From: Asterella californica
Lineage: Eukaryota; Streptophyta; Marchantiopsida; Marchantiales; Aytoniaceae
NCBI GenBank assembly: GCA_036924285.1
Contig: JAYKYS010000008.1
Location: 19,577,001 to 19,641,000 of the forward strand
Length of the DNA stretch: 64,000 bases
Direction: 5' to 3'
A program made the translations under genes and the position numbers. The notes beneath the pieces were generated by a model. That model was not told where the DNA came from, searched no databases, and saw only the letters and a program-made list of their open reading frames with translations. Positions 32,801-43,270 of this stretch are shown piece after piece. Position 1 is the stretch's first letter. Each line of letters begins with the position of its first letter.

Positions 32801-35651
32801 CGTGGCGTCTTCCGACCCACTAGACTCGTCTTCCCTCACCAGAAGCGTCTTTTGGTGAGAGCCGGGCCTCAGCTGTGGCATCAGAGTGGGAGGGGGCGTT
32901 GCTGCTGCCTCTCGGTCATCGTCTTCCGAGGTCTCCTCCTTCACCTCCTGTCGCTCCGTTGGCCCATATACTGCCAGCTGATCTTCCCTAAGATCCCCCA
33001 TGGCTACATACAAGTAGCAGAAGAAGGGCGTCAGATGTCCTCCCGCCGGGGTACCCAAGTATGCTAGCTCCGTCTGTACATAGTTGTGGATGTACGCGCC
33101 CTAGTAGATTGGCACTCTGTCATCCCACACTGATTCCAGGAACTCCACGTCCTGATCTCCTAAGTACCTCGTCTTCTGCGCTTTTCCCTTGGGGAAAAGA
33201 TGCAGAAACAACTTCGCCAGGAGTCGCTTCTTCGGCTCCCGGTAAGATTCTATCTTCCAACCGTTCCTCCCCTGCCTGTCTTCCACGAAAAGGCAGGTGG
33301 TACTCCCAGGCACATGCCATGAACTCACAATCCTAGGCAAGATCTTCTTCTCGTACCAATATCCTCGGTTCTCGGTCTCAGGCCTGTGAAACGCCTTACG
33401 CCACCAGTCTTCTGTCCAGGAAGATGGTCTTCCCCGAGCGACTCCTGCCTTCGCAGGTACACGGTTATGCGGTGGTAACGCGGCCCATACCTCCTCCAGA
33501 AGCCCTTGATCTACGAGGTTCCAGTTCCACAGGAAGAAGTCGAGACCCAACTCCTTGAGGAAAGGAGTGGCCTCGGCCAATTCTATCGCTGGTAATACCA
33601 AGCCTCGCGGATGCATCGACATACCTGGAAGATCTGTTGCACTAAACCACAAGCACCTACTATGAGCTGAAGGCTCAGTCCTTCCCGAGTGCCCACAGTC
33701 TAGCTTCCACTCTCAGAAGACGAAACTAGTCTTCCAGAAGACAGCTACTCCGTCTTCCGGGATTCTAACAGTGCTTCCTAGATAGCTCTCGTCTTCCGAG
33801 CTATATCTAAACAATCCTATCTAAGCAAGGCCTCGCATGGATTACCAAGAAGACAACCCACCTTGCATTACATCCTACTTCCTATCAGAAGATACAAGAT
33901 ATGCGAGAAGTAGAGTATGAGAAAGGTTCAGAAGATGGTTGCGGGCTCCTGCGGTGACAGTGGCCTCTGGGAAGACACTTGGGATAGCTTCCGATTCAAT
34001 GTCTTTCTCGGAAGACTTCTCGAAGTCAGACTTCCCTTCACTGGTCTAACCTGTCTTCGTCTTCCTACGCGCAGTCTATCCTCACAACAGACTCAAAACA
34101 TGTGCACTCTGTTCTTCTGACTTCTCACCTCTCATACGCACTCAGAAGAAGTTTGCTGCATGATGGGAAGACATGACCCTCGACCATTCTCTCCGGATTC
34201 TGCCAGCAATACTTCTCACAACTCTCTTCTAAGTTCGGGAAGAAGAAGGAACGGCTGCTATGGGTCGGACAGAAGAGACCCGAAATGGACCCTCACGTCT
34301 TCTCGCTCATTTTGTCAGCCTTTCAATCTTCTAGTCTCTCTAGGAAGATGTGGAGTTGAGAAGCTTGGAAGACCGGGAGGCACAGGCCTAGTTCCCGAGT
34401 TCCAACTTCTCGAAATAACACAACAACTCACCACACCACTCAGGCTTCGTATCAAGTCTCTCTAAACACAAAAGCAAAGCAAATCCACTCTTGATACGAA
34501 TTGTGTTCAGTCGACTTCCGAAGACAGTCTTCCGAAGATGTCTTCCGAAGACAGTCAAGTTCAAGAAGCGTCTTCCGAGGATGTTCCCATCTTCCGAATC
34601 GTCTTCTATTTCAAGTTTCGGGGGTAGAGAGGTAGTAGAGTAGAGAAATTGATAGTTGGGTTCGCCAATTTGAAGACTAGGGGTAGGGAAGCTCGAATTG
34701 AGCTCGGGAAGAAGCAAGGAGATATCTTGACAGAAATTGGGCAGCGCTTCCGCGCCCAATGTCTCAATAGGAAAGATGGGGGGTGGGGTAATCGATCAGG
34801 CTGCCTGCACACAATCAAGGAAGCGCGGGAGTACCAGGCAATGACGAGAAGAAGTGGGAAGGGGAAAGAACAGGGGAAAGAACCTCTACAGCCTTCTTCG
34901 GCTCCCGAGTTGCCTTCGACCTCCGCGCGCTTCTGGCTCTTGTCCTAGCTTCCAATGCGACTCCTCTCGAATGCGCCTGCTGTCAATTTCGGTCCACACC
35001 TCGATTCTTCTTTCGCTTCTACTCGCCCCTCTCCACTGTCAACTTCTCGGAAGCTCCACAGAAATGCCTTCGTTCTTTTCTGCTGTTCGTGCTCCCGCAA
35101 TCCGATTTCACCCTTCGCCTAGCTGCCAACGTACTCTCTACTACCTCGATGTCTTACTCGATTCCTCTCTCAATGCTAGCTCGAAGTTCACTCTCTCAAT
35201 CGATCTTCTTCAGGCGCACTGTGCTGCGGGAAGTTGGAAGGTGGCTAATGTGCTTCCTCACGCATCTTCCCCGCAGATTAGGGGTTCTCGTCCTTGGTGT
35301 CTTCCTGACCTACCTACCTATTCGGTGCGCTCCAGTAGGTACACCTACTTGTTTACCCGAAAACTCGTGGTCAGGCCTTCGTGATCACTGTCTTCCGGAA
35401 GACAGGTGTCTTCCGCCGTCTTCCCATCTTCCGCCGTCTTCCTATCTTCTGAAGACGCAACTGAGAAGACGGTCTTCCGAAGACGGTCGCCTTCTGAAGA
35501 AGTCAACTTCTTATTACAAACAGCTCTTAAGATCATCTTCCTGTTAAGGAAGACGTAACCTTAAGTAACAACGCTTCTTCAGTTATATAAACAAGTCATT
35601 AATCTCAAAAATTTCAAAAATTCGTGAATACTGTAATTTGTGGGCACCACA
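29802..35651 (-). repeat. 3' LTR of C, 5850 bp
   Basis: Read on the minus strand it begins TGTGGTGCCC at 35651 and ends CCTTCGTCACTACA at 29802. The same sequence runs from 51116 rightward, and this copy is uninterrupted, so it shows the empty site of A (TACGGCC at about 32513). By eye the two LTRs differ by roughly 1-2 percent in the first kilobase. The region 29802-31310 (LTR 3' part) and 33653-35651 (LTR 5' part) hold no convincing ORF. Confidence 0.88.
31311..33622 (-). pseudogene. LTR-encoded coiled-coil ORF, 3' LTR copy of C
   Basis: It is the same protein as in B1 and lies about 2.0 to 4.3 kb into the LTR. Met at 33622 matches the start seen in E and B1. The N-terminal part runs to a TAG at 33101-33103 after DDRVPIY. 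The same frame continues through GAYIHNY and GGHLTPFFCYLYVAMG to a one-base deletion near 32648 (relative to B1). The last 440 codons are open in the next frame and include the coiled coil (KLAARYKAEAAASAKES, EEQTTWKMQREAAEARAA) and the ATEQSE tail. Both the TAG and the deletion occur in both LTRs of C, so they existed before C inserted. Confidence 0.72.
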
Positions 35652-35666
35652 TACGCCCACCCTCAC
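35652..35666 (-). other. Polypurine tract of C
   Basis: On the minus strand GTGAGGGTGGGCGTA lies directly before the 3' LTR start TGTGG, the expected place for plus-strand priming. Confidence 0.6.
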
Positions 35667-35709
35667 ATGTTTGCGTCCCCGCAAACATCAGTGGTTCCTG
35701 CACTTCTGT

Positions 35710-36533
35710 TTACGTCCAGTACTTCTTGACGCGCCACCCATTAACACGAGTGGTCATCAGTGTACCATCCAACTCTTCCAACTGCAAAGAGCCATTGTCG
35801 AAGACCTCTAAGACACGGTAAGGTCCCATCCAGCGAAGATGAAGTTTCCCGGGGAACTTAATATTACGGTTGTCGTAGAGGAGTACCAAGTCCCCGTCCA
35901 CAACAGTCACCTTCCTCAACTTGCTATCGTAGTTTACCTTACGTTGCGCTTGCACCTCGTATGTCTTCTCCAAAGCTGCATTCTTGTCTTCTTCAAACTC
36001 TACGAAGTTCAGAAGACGCTGCTCCTGGCTCTCTTCTTCTCCCATGAGTTCGGATACGGCTAACCGGTATGTTGGGACCTCTAACTCAATGGGCACAATG
36101 GGCGTCATGCCGTAAGTTAGGTAGAAAGGCGTCTTCTGGGTAGTGACCTTAGGTGAAATTCTGAAAGCCCACAACACAGATGGTAATTTCGTGTCCCAGT
36201 CATACGCATGGTTAACAGTTACCTTGTTCAGGATGTTACACAGAAGACCGTTTGACTTCTCCGTCAGCCCATTAGCTTTCGGGTTGTATGGCGTCGTCTT
36301 CCGATGCTTAATCCTGAAGTATTGGGTCAGGAGGGAGATAGTCTCATTTAAGAAATGAGTGCCCCTATCTGACACCAATTCCAGCGGACATCCATACCTA
36401 GTGATGATGTTATGCCATAGGAACCTTGCTACTACTGCGGCATCGTTCTTTCTCGTGGCCTCGCCCTCCACCATCTTGGTGGCATAGTCGGTACCTATTA
36501 AGATGTACCTTGCTCGTGTTCTTCTCGCCACGG
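35710..36533 (-). pseudogene. C integrase, C-terminal two thirds
   Basis: After a one-base shift near 36533 the integrase core continues with ARYILIGTDYATKMVE, LVSDRGTHF (second catalytic Asp) and NGLTEKSNG (catalytic Glu). The C-terminal GPY/F-like module (RWMGPYRVLEVFDNGSLQL) follows, ending KKYW and stop. Integrase inserts the cDNA into the host chromosome. All three catalytic residues are present if the shift is ignored. No chromodomain is seen at the C-terminus. Confidence 0.85.
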
Positions 36534-38558
36534 GGCGATAGGTCCTACAAAGTCGATCCTCCACTTTTCGAACGGGGCAAGCGGAAGAATGGCAGTAAGA
36601 GGCCACCTTGTTGTAGCGGTCGGTCTTCCCACCCTCTGGCATGCATCGCACTTCCTGATCTCCTGGAAAGTGTCTCGGTACATAGTTGGCCACCAGTATC
36701 CGGCGTCTAGCATCTTCTTCACTGTGGTCGTCAATCCGTAGTGACCCCCAGCATCTTTGTAGTGAAGACTTGTGATCACTGCTTTTATCTCTGACGGCTC
36801 GAGACATCTTCTCAGCTTCTCGTCATGTCCCTTTTGAAACAGGATACCCTGGAAGATAGCATATGGACCTGCCTTGTGTAAGAAGACGGCCTTCTGCTCC
36901 GCATCCATTCCCTCGGGGTACTGTTGGTCTTCCAAGAACCTTCTCAAGTCCTTGAAGATCGACTCTTCTGTGGAAGTCGCGAAGACTAGGTCAGAAGATC
37001 TAGTCTCGTCTTCTGGGAAGCAGGCGGTACGCAACCCCTCAGATGAAAGTGTCTCTGCGAAAACTGAAAACAACTTCTCGTCAGGAAACTCGTCTTCCAC
37101 TTCATCTTCTCGTCGTTCTGTCTCCAACCTGGATAGGTAGTCAGCGTTAACATGCTGTCTTCCGGGCCTGTACTCAACTGTGTAAGTAAATTCCTGGAGT
37201 AGGAGAATCCACCTAGCTATCCTGTCAGACAAATCTGCTTTCTTTACAAGATGTTTCAAAGAGAAGTGATCTACATAGAAGACAAACGGGTTTGCCAGAA
37301 GATAGTGTCTAAACTTCCTACAGGAGTAAATCATGCCAAGACACTCTCTTTCGGTTGTCGAGTACTTCTTCTCTGCATCACTGAGTTGTCTTCCCGCGTA
37401 GTAGATGGGGTAATCCTTCTTCTTCTCATCTTTCTGACTCAACACCACCCCGATGGCAAAAGCAGAAACATCCACATAAATGTGGAAGACCCTTTTCCAA
37501 TCAGGCGGCCGTAGGACAGGGGATTCCGACAGAAGCCTCTTCATTTCTTCGAATGCTTCCTGCTGCTCAGAAGACCAAATGTATGGTTCGTCTTTCTTCA
37601 GCAACTTAGTGAGTCTTCCTGCTACCTCTGCGTACCTGTCAATAAACCTCTTGTAGTATCCTACGTTGCCAAGGAAGCTTCTCAACTGTGTCAGGTTAGC
37701 AGGTGGGTGGAGTTTCATGATGACTTCCACCTTAGCACAGTCGACTTCTATACCTCTTCCGGAAATCCTATGTCCTAGCAAGATCCCCTCTGACATACCA
37801 AAGAAGCATTTCTCAGGGTGAAGTGCCAAACGATGTTCTCTACACTTCAGAAAACACTTCCTCAGAAATATCAAGTGGTCTTCTCTCGATCCAAACACAC
37901 AGAAATCATCCAAGAAAATCTCCATAAAGGTGCGAAGATACTCCTTGAAGATTGTAATCATCAACCTCTGGAACGTGGCTGGTGCGTTGCATAAACCAAA
38001 CGGCATTTGATTATACGCGTACGTGCCCCAATCAGTAGTGAAAGTGGTTTTCGACTTGTCTTCTTCTATGATTGAAACTTGGTTGTACCCAGAATACCCA
38101 TCTAGGAAGCTGTAGAACTCATGTCCTGCTACCTGGTCTAACACAGAGTCGGTGAATGGTAAAGGGTGATGATCCTTTTTCGTGGCCAAGTTCAACTTCC
38201 GGAAGTCCTGACACACTCGGATCTTCCCTGTCTGTTTCTTCGGCACGATGACAATGGGAGCTACCCATTCACTGCTAAGTACTGGGAAGATGACTCCTGC
38301 CTTCAGGTATTGGTCAATCTGGTCCTTCACCAGAAGCGAGTACTTGGGGTTGAGCCGGTACTGCCTCTGCCGTGCAGGAACAACGCCTTCTAGCAAGTCG
38401 CTGCGATGCTCTCCCAATTCTCGAGGTATGCCCTTCATGTCTTCTATGGTCCACGCGAAGACATCCTGGAACTCTGTCAGAAGTTCTCGAAAGTCTTCCA
38501 ACTGCTGGCCCTCGATCACCTTGGAAAGCTTCAGCTTCTTCCCAGGAGCAACCTCCAT
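36498..38558 (-). pseudogene. C reverse transcriptase, RNase H and integrase N-terminus
   Basis: The frame of 686 codons begins MEVAPGKKLKLSK, one codon after a TAA that separates it from the protease part. RT boxes are KIRVCQDFRKLN, SFLDGYSGYNQ, MPFGLCNAPATFQ and FLDDFCVFG (catalytic Asp pair). RNase H has YVDVSAFAIG, ERECLGMIYSCRKFRHYLL and VNADYLSRLE. The integrase HHCC region (HYKDAGGHYG .. CDACQ) and first core Asp (WRIDFVGPI) follow, then the frame is lost. RT copies the genomic RNA and RNase H degrades it. The arrangement is that of Ty3/Gypsy, RT before integrase. Confidence 0.9.
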
Positions 38559-38561
38559 CTC

Positions 38562-39428
38562 TTAGAGATCATCCGGGTTCACCATTCCTTCAGTGTGACT
38601 GTACTCACTAGCACCGAAGTATTCCGGTTTGGGAGCTTCTTCTAGTTCGGATTCGTCTTCTGGAGGACCAACTGTCGGGTCTTCCGAAGGGAAGACGGTA
38701 TTCTCGTCTTCTGGAAGACCAACTATCGGATCTTCCGAAGGGAAGACGATATTCTCGTCTTCTGGAAGCTCTTCTTCCGCAATCTCGTAGCACTCAATGT
38801 ATCCACAGACCACATCGTCCACTTTCTCTGCTACTTCTGTAGCACACACGTTATTCATCATAAACTCATTATACCGTTCATCACTGTCAGAAGACGCAGC
38901 CGAGTCTTCTGAAGTGTACCCCTCTGTTGTAGACGGAGTTTCACCTTGGTGTCCAATCTTGATCCAAGGAAGCGAGACTTTACTCTTCTCACCAGACTTG
39001 GGTGTAGGATTGGGAAATCTCAAACGATGCCTTCTCCAGTCGGTATTCACATTTGCAGCATACAGCCATGGTCTTCCTATCAACACCTGATATCCAACCT
39101 TAGCTACAGGTCGCAAAATGACGTAAGTGAGGTAAAAAGATACTCCACCAATTACCGTCAAGACATCTTTCAGTTGCCCCAAAGGTCGTCTTCTGGTCTG
39201 GTCCGCCATTCTGAGAATTCTCGGAGTAGGCTGGAACTCAGTGAAGCCTAGGGCATGCGCCGTTTCTTCCGTCATGATGTTAACTCCGGGGCCGGAATCA
39301 ATGGATACCTTCTTCAGAAGACAGCCATGGATCTCCATATCAAGTTCTGGGGCTCCCAAGTCCTCATGCTCTATCCTTAGGATCGGGGTGCTCGTGGGAA
39401 GTATAGCTGCCTTCCTCTTCCTCGATCC
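38562..39428 (-). pseudogene. C aspartic protease region
   Basis: The stretch is in the same frame as gag (TGA at 39429-39431 between them) and as RT (TAA at 38562-38564 after it). The protease motif is SIDSGPGVNIM, followed by VLIGRPWLYAANVN (flap and second hydrophobic-Gly region). An acidic linker has two near-identical copies of EDENTVFPSEDP-like text (nt about 38640-38770), a small internal duplication. The enzyme would cut the Gag-Pol precursor. Confidence 0.82.
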
Positions 39429-40331
39429 TCAAAGCACAGATTGTAACAACTTCCTGTAACCAGCGTTGTCATCCAACAGCTGTTGGAAGGTTACATCCGC
39501 CTTCTGATTCCACAAGTCTCGCAAGAAGTCGTAAGGAGATCTTTTTAGAAGAGTGACTGGTGTTTCCAACAGAGAAGATGTAGTGGCTGCTTCCTTGGGT
39601 GGAAGACCAGAAGAGTGTCTTCCCTCGACTGGAGGCTGTTCCCGTGAGACAGGTGTTGCCGTAGTCGGTGTAGGAAGCTGCTGTACTATCTTCCGTCTCT
39701 TCTCCAGCTCTTCTTGCATGATCGCTTCAACCTCTTGTCTTATGTCAGGAGCAAAGTACTTCGGATCTTCTCGGTCGTAAGTAGGAGAAGACGGCCGCTC
39801 GGGAGAAGATGACCTCTCCTTACGCTGCTTCTTCTTCTTGACGTCCTTCAGACGAGATTCTGACTTCCCTTTGCTTCTGGTACTTACCTTGAACACAGCT
39901 TCATCCAAAACTTCCTCCGGAGGCCAACTATCTGAATTCGGGTCAGGATTCCAAACAGTACCATCCGTCAAAGTGAGAGATGACGCTTCTTCAGGTGTCT
40001 TCATCTTCTGAGCTGCAGTCGTCTTCTGCAGCTGAGGTTCCTTTCCTTCGCGCTTCTCGGGGTCTGGTTCGTCTTCCTCGATATGGAGACAATCCGTACA
40101 ATCCCCAGGATCTTCTTCTTCTACCGTGATGTGCTGTACCACTGCTAACTCGAGCTTAGAAGATGATGCAGCTTCTGCAGGAGGTGTGGTATCTGCAAAT
40201 CTCACCATTTGTCGGGGTCGTAAGGTCTGAGGACAATTCCCTGTGAAGTGACCGGCTTCCTTACAGTTCCCACACAAGGGCACTTGCCCCATCTGTCTTC
40301 TCGGGTGAGGACAGGTGGACCACCAGTGTCC
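39429..40331 (-). pseudogene. C gag C-terminal part, left of the D insertion
   Basis: The segment contains the second half of one zinc knuckle (TGHWWSTC) and a complete one (CGNCKEAGHFTGNC), then a long charged linker with KDVKKKKQRKERSSSPERP. It ends SVL and TGA. The first half of the split knuckle (CNNCGE) is on the far side of D near 49090, in the same frame. Two to three CCHC knuckles in one Gag fit nucleic-acid packaging. Confidence 0.82.
40328..40331. repeat. Target site duplication GTCC of D (right copy 49084-49087)
   Basis: GTCC flanks both LTRs of D. Removing D and one copy restores a continuous CCHC knuckle of C's gag. Confidence 0.87.
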
Positions 40332-41244
40332 TGTAACGACCTATGTTACACATAGGAAGTTTGTCTATTAGTAAGGTGTTTAGTTATAACTAAGTGTTGA
40401 GAATGTTTATTGGCTGCCAAAGTACTTTAAGGATGTATCAAGTTAGTCATGACTAGCTAAAAGTTAGTTATGGTTAAACTTAGCTGTACTTTTGGCAGAA
40501 TTCAGATATTTGCTAAAGAGTGAGCACTACTATCTTGTCATCTTGTCTAAAAGGTAGAAAGGAGGTGGAAAGTATCCCTTATCTCCTTTTTGACTTGATA
40601 TTAGTGGTTGGATTAAAGTTGTGGACTTTGTGGACATTAAAAACAAGAAGAGATTCCACATGTTTCCTTTTTAGTGGGTCCTAGTGTAGAGGGGGGGTGG
40701 AAATTAGAGATTCCTTGAGAATATTCCAGAATCCTTCTAGAAGTTGTTGACTTTGAAGGAATAAGCCCATGTGAAAAGGTAAAAAGCCCATGTGATCAAT
40801 GCTTTTACCTTAAGTAATATCTTAGTAAAACCCGGTAAAAATAGTTACGGCTGAGTTACCGGGGGTACCAAAGTAAAAACCTAGAATGTATAAATAGAGG
40901 AGTAGAGAAGAGCTCCTCATCCTTGTTTTCACATTGTCGTAATGACAACTTGAGTAATATAGAGAGTGTGGGATATTTTTAGCATGTGAGAACTTGAGAG
41001 ACGTCGTTAGAATGGAGGATTTTAGTTAAGGTGTTTAAGGAGATTTTTAGTTGATAAGTTTGTGGGTGTATGAATGAGTGAACTCAGCATTTTCCTTTCA
41101 AGTTCATGGTGTGCTTCCATCAAAGCCATCAGAGGTGACCCCTGAGTGAGAGACAGGCCCGACATGTTGCAGATTCGTGGATGACGATCGTGGAGGTTGA
41201 GAGATCGGGGGGTAGTTGATCGATAGGACCGCGGAGGGTTTACA
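40332..41244 (+). repeat. 5' LTR of D, 913 bp
   Basis: It matches 48170-49083 along its whole length. It contains a clear TATA box and, downstream, GAGCTCCTCATCC before the probable transcription start. Confidence 0.92.
40889..40897 (+). promoter_or_regulatory. TATA box of the D LTR (second copy 48727-48735)
   Basis: TATAAATAG is present in both LTRs about 560 bases from the LTR start. It is a canonical plant TATA element, and transcription would start some 30 bases downstream. Confidence 0.7.
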
Positions 41245-41248
41245 TTTT

Positions 41249-41265
41249 TGGTTCCGTTGCCGGGA
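41249..41265 (+). promoter_or_regulatory. Primer binding site of D
   Basis: TGGTTCCGTTGCCGGGA, 4 bases after the LTR, resembles the tRNA-Asp-type site TGGCGCCGTTGCCGGGG of plant Gypsy elements with two differing bases near its start. Confidence 0.75.
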
Positions 41266-41547
41266 CCTCACTTGAAGGGATCGTTGAACGATGTTTAGAG
41301 TTCAGTTCTATATTCGACAAAAGGAGATTATGAGAGAGCACATGGAGAGAACGTTGGGAGGAGAGAGAGCTAACGCGATGTTAGCAACGTTAGAACCTTT
41401 CGTGTATCCCGTAGTGATATATGACGCGTTCGAAGTCATTCTTTACATCTTGTTCACTTAGAAAGGGTTTGAGGAGAGTTGAAAGAGGGTGCAACAAGAG
41501 TTGTAGAGAAAGGAGGAGAGAAAAGTTATTAGAGGAGATAAATTTGT

Positions 41548-42030
41548 GAGTATAGAAATTCTGCTCTCTGGAAAATTTGTACAGTCGCTGTCAACTTTTC
41601 TGTGAATTTTATTTTCCTGTGAAACTTTACAGTGTTTTAGATTGGCTGATAACCTATCTAAGACAAAAGAAATCATAGGAAAAGGTGGTCTAGAGAGGAA
41701 GCAATGAATTTTCAAAGTTGAGGGGGTCTATTCATGAGAGTTGAGGAATTCTGTTATCTGAAAAAAATTTACAGTCATTGTCAGATTTTCTGTGAATTTT
41801 ATTTTCCTGAGAAACTTTCCAGTGTTTTAGAGTGGCCAATAAGCTATCCAGGACAAAAGAAATCATGAGAAGATGAGGTCTGAAGAGAGAGAAAGAATTT
41901 TTCAAAGTGGAGGGGGTTGACAACCATGAGGGAAGTGAAAATATACAAATTTCAGTTCTCTGAAAATTTGTACAGTCATCACCATCTCTTCTGATTAGGG
42001 AAGTTTCTGTTGAAACTTCATGATTTAGTA
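41548..42030 (+). repeat. Tandem repeat of about 190 bp in the D leader
   Basis: Two full units (starting near 41555 and 41746) and a partial third (near 41946) share GAATTCTG..CTCTGAAAATTTGTACAGTC and GTGAATTTTATTTTCCTG. Units differ by about 10-15 percent. They lie between primer site and first ORF, where packaging signals are expected. Confidence 0.8.
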
Positions 42031-42132
42031 GCTTGGAGGTTGAGCTACTGGAGACCACAAAAATCTTGGAGAGATCTCTTACCAATTAAGAGATATACGT
42101 TTCGGCATACAAGGAGGTCTTGAAGATACTTC

Positions 42133-42450
42133 ATGGGGAATCCAGTTCGAATGACGAGGTGGAAGAAGAGACGTTTAGGAGTTCGAACTGAGACGGAGAA
42201 GCCGAAGTTAAGTATAGATGAGTTACGAACCCGCATCTATAGCACTTGGGGTGCCCTCTTTACCCTATACGAAGAAGCTTCCGCGACCATTGGCACAGAT
42301 TTGAAGAAAGCCGAGTTTAAAGCATCATTCACGGTGGAGGCCACGAATGCTCCTGGTGAAGTAGAGTTGGATCCTTACAAGAGTGAGTTCAAGATGTCTG
42401 TTGTGATTAGTACAAACGATGGTGAGGAGGATCATATCTTCGATAGTTAA
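42133..42450 (+). CDS. Small ORF upstream of D gag, unknown
   Basis: The 105 codons start with ATG after the leader repeats. The product begins with a basic stretch (RMTRWKKRRLGVR) and has an otherwise mixed, acidic body ending DGEEDHIFDS. I recognise no family. It may be an independent accessory ORF or the remnant of a longer N-terminal Gag part that was shifted out of frame. Confidence 0.4.
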   Translation: MGNPVRMTRWKKRRLGVRTETEKPKLSIDELRTRIYSTWGALFTLYEEASATIGTDLKKAEFKASFTVEATNAPGEVELDPYKSEFKMSVVISTNDGEEDHIFDS

Positions 42451-42581
42451 TTAGATTTTATTTCGTGTATAGCATGTGTAATACACGATTTCCAGTATAA
42501 AGCTCGGAAGAGTTAAGAAAGTGATGTAGAATTATTTTCCTCTATGATATTTTGTCCACTTAATGGTTGAGAAGGTGCAAC

Positions 42582-43058
42582 ATGAGTGGAAATTCAAAAG
42601 ATTGGAAAGTTAGACTTAGAAACCTTCCTCAAGGTTTAGATGTCATAGTAAGTGTCGAAGAAAGTTCGAGAGAGATTATCGTCGAGTTTGAAAACCCTAG
42701 TACTAAACCTCACGTAGAATCTCCGAGGAGAAGAGTAGAAACCGACTTGTGGTGTTATTTCTGTAGAGGGTTGGGACACAAAGTCGTGAATTGTCCAACT
42801 AGAATCAGAACCGAGAGAGCTAAAGGGAAGCGGGAGTTTACTGATTTAAGTCTTCGAGTGGGTCCATCGTCACCAGCGCCAATTCATCTTCTAGGCGAAG
42901 ATCCTTGTCCAAGTTGTGGAGTGGGTGATCTATCAAGAGGACACAAGTGCGTCGATGTGGCCGCTCTACTTACGTCAGTAGTCGATAAGTTGGACGAGAC
43001 TCAAAGAGCTGAGACGGAGAAGTTGTCGACTTCAAAAGAGAACTCGGCTGAGTTGTGA
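42582..43058 (+). CDS. Zinc-knuckle ORF upstream of D gag
   Basis: From ATG 42582 the 158-residue product carries a CCHC knuckle, CYFCRGLGHKVVNC, at about residue 57-70. A second Cys/His cluster, CPSCGVGDLSRGHKC, lies near residue 109-123. It lies in a frame different from both the preceding ORF and gag. Gag itself has its own knuckle near the C-terminus, so this is an extra nucleic-acid-binding module. It may be an accessory protein of the element, or a shuffled gag piece. Confidence 0.5.
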   Translation: MSGNSKDWKVRLRNLPQGLDVIVSVEESSREIIVEFENPSTKPHVESPRRRVETDLWCYFCRGLGHKVVNCPTRIRTERAKGKREFTDLSLRVGPSSPAPIHLLGEDPCPSCGVGDLSRGHKCVDVAALLTSVVDKLDETQRAETEKLSTSKENSAEL

Positions 43059-43270
43059 TGGAGATCGTCATTCGGATGGTGGAGAAGGCGGTGATGCGAC
43101 TCAGGCTCATGATTACCTTGGGAGAAGAGATGGCACAAGAGGTGTTGTTACAACCGTTTCCTTTTATTTTACCTATGGTAGATTATTCGCGAATGGAATT
43201 GGTGATGTTCGTGCTCTTTTAGCGAGTAGTTATTGCACGAAAATTGGAAGTGTAGAAGAGTAGTTACAAG

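Noticed and set aside
31311..33622. LTR-encoded ORF as an envelope-like protein
   Set aside because: No signal peptide, membrane segment or glycoprotein-like Cys pattern is visible. The protein is soluble-looking and coiled-coil rich.
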